A DNA stretch of 64,000 nucleotides from NCBI GenBank assembly GCA_963971285.1, contig OZ020248.1, forward strand, positions 22,651,873-22,715,872, in the 5' to 3' direction. Each line of letters starts with the position of its first letter. Position 1 is the first letter of the stretch. The DNA is from Astropecten irregularis (taxonomy: Eukaryota > Echinodermata > Asteroidea > Paxillosida > Astropectinidae). The notes under the pieces were generated by a model. The model had not been told where the DNA came from, made no database searches, and saw only the letters and a list, made by a program, of their open reading frames with translations. Below are positions 59,401-64,000 of this stretch, in pieces. Made by a program: the position numbers and the translations under genes.

Positions 59401-61183
59401 AGGATTGGTAACATACCCAAACAGAAATGTTCACAGATTTACGTATAACTTTCAGGATATGAAGATGGTGCTGGTAGAAACATACCGTTAAAATATTTCC
59501 GCCTGAAAAACAAAGACCGAGAACAGTTTTCATCTCGGCGTAAGATCAAAACCATTCTTTATGTTTTATAAGAAAAAAATTAATCGGGTTTTCGATATTT
59601 TCTCGTGACTTAGATGATCTTTTTTTTTTCTTGTGAGCACGAGTACGAGTACTTTTCCACAAGCATGACGAGTACGAGTGCATGTTTAGGAGATTTCAAA
59701 ATACATAGAGAGGAAGCTATTTTTTGGACAGATATTGCGTTTTCATCCATAGAAATGCTAATTTAATTGAACGGTTTTTTTATTTCAGGCTGGCCAAGCA
59801 TATTTCATCACCGACAAGACGCCGATCAACAACTGTCTGTTCTTCAAACCAATTATCACTGGACTTGGCTACCCATTCCCAGACAGATGGGTTCCACTCA
59901 GCATACTCTGGTTCTTAGGTAGGACAGGTGATATATTAACTGAGGTCTGTGTTAAGAGAGTTAATGGCGCCCTCTATTGTTAAGCTATTTTTAGATCATG
60001 CTGTTGAGCCGCCATTACTGCTGTGCATGATGAACACACTTTGACATGAGAACATGACCGAGCCAACTTGTAAAATGAAATACACAGGTTTGACACATGA
60101 GTCGCTTCTTTGGACTTTACTTTCATCATCATTACCTTTAGGGACTTCCTATTAACAAAACATGGTGTCAGAAGTGGGATAGCTATGAGAAAGTCACAGA
60201 GAGAGTCACAAAATAGAGGGCGCCATTAACTCTCTCAACATCCTTTCCTCTTTAAGAACAAAGTTGAATTGTTTAGCCCTCTAGTCATGGTAGTGAGGTG
60301 AAGCCATACTTTGTTGACTGTTTAATTGTGCTTTCCTGTGGTGCTCGGTGGGCACTGGGCAGTGGTCCCCTACTGACTCTACAGAAAAGCGCAGTTGTGA
60401 ACAAAAGTGTGATAGCTAGCCTATGGTGTTTTGTGTACAAAATTGTATTGTTCTTGTTTAATTTGTCCACTAGGATTTACCATGATTAATGCATATCATT
60501 TATTCGGCCTCAACAGGCTTTCTCTCCGAGATGGTGCACTTTCTCATGAAGCCATTCTTCACTTTTGTCGGCATAACAAGGACAGAGGTAAGTTGCTATG
60601 ATGATATTGATGCGTTTGGGTGTGTAGCGATTATGTGTAATTATTATGTGTAATACCTGTAATGGGCACATTCGATAAGACTCGAGTCTTATTAGCTTTA
60701 CTCGATTTGAGTCAAGTTATTCTGTTGAGAGACTCGAGTCAAATCATTTTAAGCCTTCGGAACTCAAGTCAAGTCGCCAAAAGATGTGACTTGAGTCAGA
60801 CTCAAGTTGAGTCACAGATTTGAGTCATTACAACTCTGCAATTATCAGTCAATTTAGTAAATAATCGATAATGACTTAACGATAACCAGCCAATCAATCA
60901 ATAATCAATCAATTGATTATAGTGGCAGTATATTTCTCCCCCCTAACATTCTAATACCTAGATGTACCAGGCAGCCTTGCATCACACCGTGAGCTACTCC
61001 AAGGCCAAAGCACAGCTGGGCTTCGAGCCCATGGAGCGGGACCTCGAAGACTCCCTAGCTCACCTGCGCCAGCTGGGCCACGGCAAAACGCCTCACTCGG
61101 GCACGACGTGGTCCTCCTCCATGCTGTTCAAAGTCTTCCTGTCCGTCGCCGTAGTTGTCGTCGTGATTGCAGTCTTTCTCTAG
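47373..61183 (+). CDS. SDR42E1: Short-chain dehydrogenase/reductase family 42E member 1-like (11 exons)
   Basis: Exons: 47373-47437, 50645-50813, 51832-51927, 52420-52480, 55678-55796, 56741-56816, 57489-57571, 58641-58772, 59789-59918, 60517-60587, 60962-61183, about 407 aa. It is an extended SDR of the 3-beta-hydroxysteroid dehydrogenase-like class. The Rossmann motif TGGGGFFG is at residues 37-44; catalytic residues fit Ser144 (YTST), Tyr175 and Lys179 (YSRTK). Downstream are IRPPGIYGAGEQRHFSRIV, WVHVDNLVNGHLLAAE, GQAYFITDKTPINN and LGYPFP, all close to SDR42E1/E2. A C-terminal hydrophobic stretch (VFLSVAVVVVVIAVFL) predicts membrane anchoring, as in the family. The likely reaction is NAD(P)-dependent oxidoreduction of a hydrophobic, perhaps steroid-like, substrate. 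E1 versus E2 cannot be settled here. All intron phases are consistent. Confidence 0.92.
47462..47617. mobile_element. MITE-2-type foldback in SDR42E1-like intron 1
   Basis: CCTGGGGTCGATTTCACGAA and TTGGTGAAATCGACCCCTGG are inverted ends around CGATCGATCGTA-type palindromes. It starts 25 bp after the exon 1 donor. Relatives are at about 50445-50590 (before exon 2) and 58808-58960 (after exon 8). Confidence 0.7.
47620..49630. other. Intron 1 sequence with no further gene
   Basis: Only short open frames without domain resemblance. A truncated tRNA-like block (TTGGTGGTCTAGTGGTATGA) lies at about 49200-49250. Confidence 0.45.
49631..49905. mobile_element. Foldback element with about 68-bp inverted arms
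   Basis: The left arm (AAAGAAGGTTGGTTTGCGGT and on to CTGAGAAGAACC) is the near-exact inverse of the right arm (GGTTCTTCTCAGAACCACAC to AACCTACCTTCTTT). A second inverted pair (GTTCCGAACAGTGT / ACACTGTTCGGAAC) and a TCCTGAGGA...GGAACGTCGAG motif lie between. Pieces recur near 55255 (ATTACATGGTGT..CCGCAAACC). Confidence 0.75.
50645..50813 (+). CDS. SDR42E1: SDR42E1-like exon 2: cofactor-binding motif
   Basis: It encodes KKVLVTGGGGFFGIHLARAL, then VVITDKGNP, the first beta-alpha-beta unit of the Rossmann fold. The acceptor is TTTCTTCAG and the donor CAG/GTATGT, phase 0. Confidence 0.95.
51437..51806 (+). mobile_element. Full-length MITE-1 in SDR42E1-like intron 2
   Basis: From TTTAAAGGTAGTATCATACT to AGTATGATACTACCTTTAA. 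The right end is 26 bp from exon 3. Confidence 0.82.
51832..51927 (+). CDS. SDR42E1: SDR42E1-like exon 3
   Basis: GDIRDRDLVETLCQDVDCVF then HIASFGMSGAEM, with the conserved GDIRD and CVFHIAS. A MITE-1 ends 26 bp before this exon, and the acceptor lies in a CAAACAAACAG run rather than a normal pyrimidine tract. Confidence 0.92.
52018..52290. mobile_element. MITE-2 variant in SDR42E1-like intron 3
   Basis: CTGGGCCCAATTTCATGGCT / GGCTCTATGAAATTGGTCCC ends, with CTTACCGTAAGC and GCTTACTGGTAAGC inside. The sub-terminal core differs from the 46497 type. Confidence 0.65.
52420..52480 (+). CDS. SDR42E1: SDR42E1-like exon 4
   Basis: LKKRDFIESINVGGTRNVIE, with the conserved INVGGTRNVI. The donor is GAAG/GTAAGT, phase 1. 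Confidence 0.93.
52900..52985 (+). repeat. tRNA-like SINE head in SDR42E1-like intron 4
   Basis: GGGTAGCTCAGTTGGTAAGA (A box), then CTGGTTCGAATCCTGCCCCA (B box), followed by the SINE tail CAGTCAATTTTGCTTTCAAT. A non-tRNA insertion sits where the anticodon arm should be. Confidence 0.6.
53357..53695 (+). repeat. Two CGAAAC-family repeat copies in tandem
   Basis: Copies at about 53357-53520 and 53578-53695 share AAACTGCTGCAAACT.C.CATCA, AAATGCTTGGA.TTA, TTTCGA.CC.AGCAGGATCT and CTAAA. They belong with 46840-46990. Confidence 0.7.
54160..54505. mobile_element. TIR element with ATAATC/GATTAT ends
   Basis: CCATTCACACACAGACCCAA and ACCCAAATAATCAGGATTAT on the left face GCAAATAATCGTGATTATTT and GCTGTGTGAATGG on the right. 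ATTTGAATCACGATTAAAAA pairs with the related TTTGAATCGCACTAAA. It lies in SDR42E1-like intron 4. Confidence 0.6.
55161..55200 (+). other. Hammerhead-ribozyme-like core motif
   Basis: TCCTGATGAG, then a 6-bp stem GACTAG...CTAGTC with loop AGCAGA, then CGAAACGTTGAG. This is the CUGAUGA-stem-GAAA layout of a hammerhead, with one extra G before the stem and no visible stem I. Looser relatives are at 31425-31465 and 49787-49827. Such motifs occur in Penelope-like elements. Confidence 0.35.
55421..55557. mobile_element. Internally deleted MITE-1
   Basis: Both terminal repeats survive (TTAAAGGTAGCATCATACTT and AAAGTATGATACTACCTTTAA) with only about 95 bp between them. Confidence 0.78.
55678..55796 (+). 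CDS. SDR42E1: SDR42E1-like exon 5: catalytic serine
   Basis: ACIKNNVCRLIYTSTINVVL, with Ser144 in YTST. It continues with an acidic loop (ATEEELPRIPPEE). The donor is GAA/GTGAGT, phase 0. Confidence 0.92.
55810..56165. mobile_element. MITE-3 copy in SDR42E1-like intron 5
   Basis: GAGCCTTTTCCAAACCTCAG with CTCCGGCTCAGGCTCCGGC on the left, CCGGAGCCTGAGCCGGAGAC then GAGATTTGGAAAAGGCCC on the right. The core matches 43968-44360. It lacks a hexanucleotide expansion. Confidence 0.72.
56741..56816 (+). CDS. SDR42E1: SDR42E1-like exon 6: YxxxK motif
   Basis: HADDYSRTKSIAEVLVLESN, with catalytic Tyr175 and Lys179. The donor is CAGA/GTAAGT, phase 1. A quartet of tRNA-like repeats follows in the intron. 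Confidence 0.93.
56870..57445 (-). repeat. Tandem quartet of tRNA-derived repeat units
   Basis: Four units of about 160 bp begin at TGATCAAAG (56881, 57039, 57204, 57364). Each reads, on the reverse strand, a tRNA-like A box (AGCTCAGTTGGTAGAGCACC in the first) and B box (GGTTCGAATCCCAC), joined by TTCATTATCATTTATTAAA spacers. SINEs normally disperse singly, so the array is unusual. Confidence 0.75.
57489..57571 (+). CDS. SDR42E1: SDR42E1-like exon 7
   Basis: GGVLHTCAIRPPGIYGAGEQ then RHFSRIV, the conserved RP.GIYG.GEQRH block. The donor is GTG/GTGAGT, phase 0. Confidence 0.94.
58163..58521 (-). mobile_element. Full-length MITE-1 in SDR42E1-like intron 7
   Basis: TTAAAGGTAGTATCATACTT to AAAGTATGATATTACCTTTAA in reverse orientation, about 360 bp. 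It is a good reference copy for the family. Confidence 0.82.
58641..58772 (+). CDS. SDR42E1: SDR42E1-like exon 8
   Basis: GLLSLYKANLGSLESKTNWV then HVDNLVNGHLLAAEGLSS, matching the family FVHVDNLV motif. The donor is GCG/GTAAGG, phase 0. Confidence 0.93.
58970..59230. repeat. Dispersed repeat, relative of 26940-27130
   Basis: GTCACATTCAGATGTTCGGA, CAAACAAGTCGTACCG and ATTCTATAAATAGCTTGAGC are shared. About 60 bp extra sits in the middle. Confidence 0.6.
59395..59690 (-). mobile_element. Truncated MITE-1 joined to a GAGTAC cluster
   Basis: MITE-1 blocks (AACATACCCAAACAGAAATG, TTCACAGATTTACGTATAAC) run to about 59620, then GAGCACGAGTACGAGTACTT and similar follow. Confidence 0.55.
59789..59918 (+). 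CDS. SDR42E1: SDR42E1-like exon 9
   Basis: AGQAYFITDKTPINNCLFFK then PIITGLGYPFPDRWVPLS. The donor is TTAG/GTAGGA, phase 1. An LTR-like fragment starts 30 bp downstream. Confidence 0.92.
59950..60240 (+). mobile_element. LTR-like fragment with tRNA-Leu primer-binding site
   Basis: A 213-bp stretch with TGTT...AACA ends (59950-60162) is followed at once by TGGTGTCAGAAGTGGGAT (60163-60180), the complement of the CCA-tailed 3' end of tRNA-Leu(CAA) as I recall it, a known primer for LTR retrotransposons. 30 bp further, 60212-60240 is an inverted copy of the first 29 bp of the LTR (28/29). No gag-pol sequence remains. Confidence 0.6.
60517..60587 (+). CDS. SDR42E1: SDR42E1-like exon 10
   Basis: GFLSEMVHFLMKPFFTFVGI then TRTE, matching the family LTEMVHF and LTRTE motifs. 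Acceptor CTCAACAG; donor GAG/GTAAGT. Confidence 0.92.
60670..60850. repeat. GACTCGAGTC / GACTTGAGTCA motif cluster
   Basis: Palindromic ACTCGAGT and its variants (ACTTGAGTCA, ACTCAAGTC) occur about ten times in 180 bp of SDR42E1-like intron 10. Confidence 0.6.
60962..61183 (+). CDS. SDR42E1: SDR42E1-like exon 11: C-terminus and membrane anchor
   Basis: MYQAALHHTVSYSKAKAQLG, then FEPMERDLEDSLAHLRQLGH, then a hydrophobic end before TAG. The acceptor is AATACCTAG. Confidence 0.93.
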   Translation: MYQAALHHTVSYSKAKAQLGFEPMERDLEDSLAHLRQLGHGKTPHSGTTWSSSMLFKVFLSVAVVVVVIAVFL

Positions 61184-61374
61184 GGTAAAATGGTGATTTT
61201 AAGGGGTTTTGAACAGCGAAGTAAATGATTGATAATGAATCAGTAACATAAATGTGTAGTTTGGGGCCGAAAGCTCACTATTTATAAATTTCAATTTCTT
61301 ACGTAAATCCCTCTGAAATGCTGGCATACTTGAGGAAATTGCATCTTAAAACATTGGACCAAGTTACATAGGGG

Positions 61375-61383
61375 GTGTACTTT

Positions 61384-61430
<47 letters not shown>

Positions 61431-61590
61431 AGGCTCGGACTCGGACTCGGGCATATGCTAAAAATATAGGTTGTGGGTTTTCATTGAAGCTGAAGCTTTG
61501 TTCCTTTTGAAACCAGAAAATGTACTTCCAAACCACAGCCAAAAGCCTTCAATACCCGATATTTTATCTCGTACATGTCGTAAACCCCCA
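61375..61590. mobile_element. MITE-3 copy with GGCTCG expansion
   Basis: About nine GGCTCG/GGACTCG units (61385-61452), then the family core ATATGCTAAAAATATAGGTT ... TTCATTGAAGCTGAAGCTTT ... CAAACCACAGCCAAAAGCC. The right end is worn. It lies about 200 bp downstream of the SDR42E1-like stop. Confidence 0.68.
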
Positions 61591-62034
61591 TAGTATAAGG
61601 TCTGAGTCATAATCTTGCTAGGGCTTGATAATCTGGCTAGCTTCTACCCATAAACCAAATAATTCAGAACCGTACTAATATTTAGGCTTGTGATAGAGTA
61701 AGCCTATTTCCAAATGCTCTAGGTATCTTTCTTTCTTTTTTTCTCTGTTTTAATTATAGGTACTGTGTTCTCATGTGTTTATATTCACGGGCTGGTAACC
61801 CGGGTTATGATAATTAAACAACATGGGCATTGGTTAAGGGGATCAGACTTGATTAGAAAGATCAGGGAAACGGAAATGTGCTTCCATTCCAGTATTATTC
61901 ACCCAATTTTATTGAATCCGTTATGTCCTATTTTTGTGCTTACTGGCGTTGCTACGTTTGAAATCTATTTCATGAAATCCGTAAACAAGACTTTCGGTTA
62001 TCAAAGAATTTCTAGGCTAACCGTGATTATTTTT

Positions 62035-62345
62035 TGCTAACGCACTGTCATATGCATTCTGCAGAAAGTCCTTGCTTAGCCTAGCAAGACAGAAAACTCT
62101 CCCGTGAAATACACTATTAACCGTAAGCGAAAAAAAAGTCTGCTATCGTAAGCGGAGAATCTTTGCTTACGGCAAATCTTTGCTAACGCACTGTCATATG
62201 CATTCTGCAGAAAGTCCTTGCTTAGCCTAGCAAGAAAGAAAACTCTCCTGTGAAATACACTATTAACCGTAAGAGAAAAAAAAGTCTGCTATCGTAAGCG
62301 GAGAATCTTTGCTTACGGCAATGGATTCCATGAAATTGGGCCCTG
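62035..62345. mobile_element. MITE-2 variant with internal tandem repeat
   Basis: The block GCTAACGCACTGTCATATGC to AAGCGGAGAATCTTTGCTTA is repeated at about 62037 and 62182. The right end CCATGAAATTGGGCCCTGG is a MITE-2 terminus. Confidence 0.62.
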
Positions 62346-62549
62346 GTGATTGCAGACACCTGCCGTTTAAGTATTGCTGCATGATGAAATGGTATGTTTA
62401 TTTGAGAAAAGAGTACTGGTATTACACAATTGGCTTGCATCTCATGGAGATCGGAACAATTAATTTTTTTCGGTGGTGGGTTTTACAATGCATGTAAGGA
62501 AAACCAATTGAGTCTCTTTAATGAATTCCTTTCTTGTGTCTCGGCAGTG

Positions 62550-62745
62550 TTGTAGTCGAGTACTTTTTTCCCGAGTACCAAGTACTGCCGAGTACTTTGA
62601 CTGCCGAGTACCAAGACAGGCCGAGTACTTTGCCAGTCGAGTACAATTACTGGTTTCCGAGTACAAGTACTTGTGCACCCGAGTACAAGTACGAGTACAA
62701 GTACTTATCTTCCGAGTACAAGTACAAGTACTTATCTTCCGGGAA
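62550..62745. repeat. CGAGTAC/AAGTACTT motif cluster
   Basis: CCGAGTAC, AAGTACTT and ACGAGTAC alternate for 190 bp. A perfect tandem CTTATCTTCCGAGTACAAGT-type unit is seen at the end. All frames stay open (SSTSTC, EYKY), giving meaningless ORFs. Confidence 0.7.
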
Positions 62746-63376
62746 AAAAAAACCTGAACAAGTTGCACTGTAGCGTTTGACTCCATTCTGCACAAATTTT
62801 CGGTATTCTTTGAACCCAAATTGAACAACAGTCAATGTGGACAACATGCCTACAACAGTAATACGTTACAACAACGTAAACGGCAGGCACGACGAAGTCT
62901 ATTTTCCAGACTCAACTATTCATAAGCATGTAATTTCTATATGCTAGATACTATATGCTAGATTCAATTCGTTGTTAGAATGCTCAGATCCACGAGCTTT
63001 AACGGAACTTTTTTTTTTTTTTCGAGTACAAGTACGTAGATGCTTGAGTTCACTATGTCTCGGATAGCTGAGCTTGCTGAAGCTTTCATGGTTGCGTTGT
63101 TTCACGTGCATGTTGGAGTACTCAAAGTGACAGTGCTGTTCTGTTTCCTTTTATACCAATCGTGTTTCATCCCTTAACATGTTTAAATAAACAGTAGTTA
63201 TTTATCACTAGGCTGCTAGGGGATAAGTAAGGAGTTTAATGTAGCATTTAGCTGCGTAGAATCACAAACACAATGCACTGTATTATTAAGTTAACCAAAT
63301 TGAAAATTGCCATGTTTGAAAACGGTACTTGCTGCTTTTAAAGTGTCTTATGTATATATCTTAATCTGTGAAATGT

Positions 63377-63749
63377 TTAAAGGTAATATCATACATTGGT
63401 TTTTGTCAAAGAAATACAGATTCATGAGCAAAAATATCAAGGAAGATTCAGTCAAAGTCATCTGTGAAAATTTCAGTCTCATATTGTGCCAGTGCCCACT
63501 TTTTGAGAAAACATTGAAAAACGGCCACAATATTTCTTAAGTCTTTTCTCTTTTATTTTTGATCTTTTAGAAGATCACAAAGATTTCCGGTTAATGTTTT
63601 ACTAATTTCTGGATAAATACACCATTTCAGGCGGAACAATTTTAACGGTATGTTTCTACAACCACCATCTTCATACCCTGGAAGTTATACGTAAATCTGT
63701 GAATATTTCTGTTTTGGTGTCTTACCAAAGTATGATACTACCTTTAAAG
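63377..63749 (+). mobile_element. Full-length MITE-1 near the window end
   Basis: TTTAAAGGTAATATCATACA to AAAGTATGATACTACCTTTAA, about 370 bp, with the full internal sequence. Confidence 0.82.
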
Positions 63750-64000
63750 TGATAGATGAATTGTGGTCTTCCAAATGAATGTCTAAACACTGTATCTGTA
63801 GATGCAGTCGTCCTGGCGTTGCAACCAGTTATGGCATAAATTTCCAAATCTCGAATGGTGTTCATAAAAATAATGACACTTATGAAGAATTTGGAAATCA
63901 CATCTAATTGTAACTTTCATGAAGCGACCAAACTTTGAAAGCCTTTACTGAAAGTAAAGCTAATGATAAGTCTGGGGTTGATGGAGATCGTGCAAGATTT
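63750..64000. other. Window end, nothing recognised
   Basis: The last 70 bases could be read as open sequence in one frame, but there is too little to identify a gene or element. Confidence 0.4.

Noticed and set aside
63930..64000. Possible start of an exon or retroelement frame at the window edge
   Set aside because: Only about 20 codons are visible and nothing recognisable can be claimed.

Overview
The window is animal nuclear DNA: intron-rich genes with GT/AG splice sites, large introns packed with small inverted-repeat transposons, tRNA-derived SINE pieces, satellites and minisatellites, and no operon structure. The gene set (multidomain trypsin-CUB protease, POLG2, OXLD1, SDR42E1-like) fits a metazoan. 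The repeat style (families ending in GGGCCAATTTCAY, AGAGGGCGC motifs, tRNA-like SINEs) suggests a marine invertebrate deuterostome, most likely an echinoderm. Species is not determinable here, and that assignment is an inference.

Layout. 0-9 kb: gene-free repeat territory built from a tandem duplication (about 1.1-6.0 kb and 6.0-9.0 kb). The first copy carries a nested transposon stack at 2.7-5.0 kb; the second carries a clean hAT-type insertion at 6.5 kb. 9.1-10.5 kb: a 21-bp minisatellite, open in all six frames, running directly into the first exon of gene 1. 10.5-22.4 kb (+): an 11-exon gene for a predicted type I membrane trypsin-like protease (signal peptide, S1 protease, LDLa, PAN/apple, two CUB domains, TM, short tail). 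22.4-27.1 kb: intergenic repeats, including a piggyBac-like insertion with telomere-like ends and an 11-copy 75-bp satellite. 27.2-27.9 kb (-): OXLD1-like mitochondrial protein. 30.9-44.7 kb (+): POLG2, the accessory subunit of mitochondrial DNA polymerase, ten exons. Its intron 4 holds an intact YqaJ-type exonuclease ORF, and its intron 5 holds a roughly 1-kb array of CTCF-like motifs. 45-47 kb: intergenic. 47.4-61.2 kb (+): SDR42E1-like extended short-chain dehydrogenase, eleven exons. 61.2-64 kb: repeats only.

The genes do not form one pathway. OXLD1 and POLG2 are divergently oriented, about 3 kb apart, and POLG2 (and, by family, OXLD1) is mitochondrial. Exon boundaries were set by hand from splice consensus, phase continuity and remembered protein-family patterns; all 29 intron junctions of the three multi-exon models keep frame. 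Repeat names such as MITE-1 and MITE-2 are local labels.
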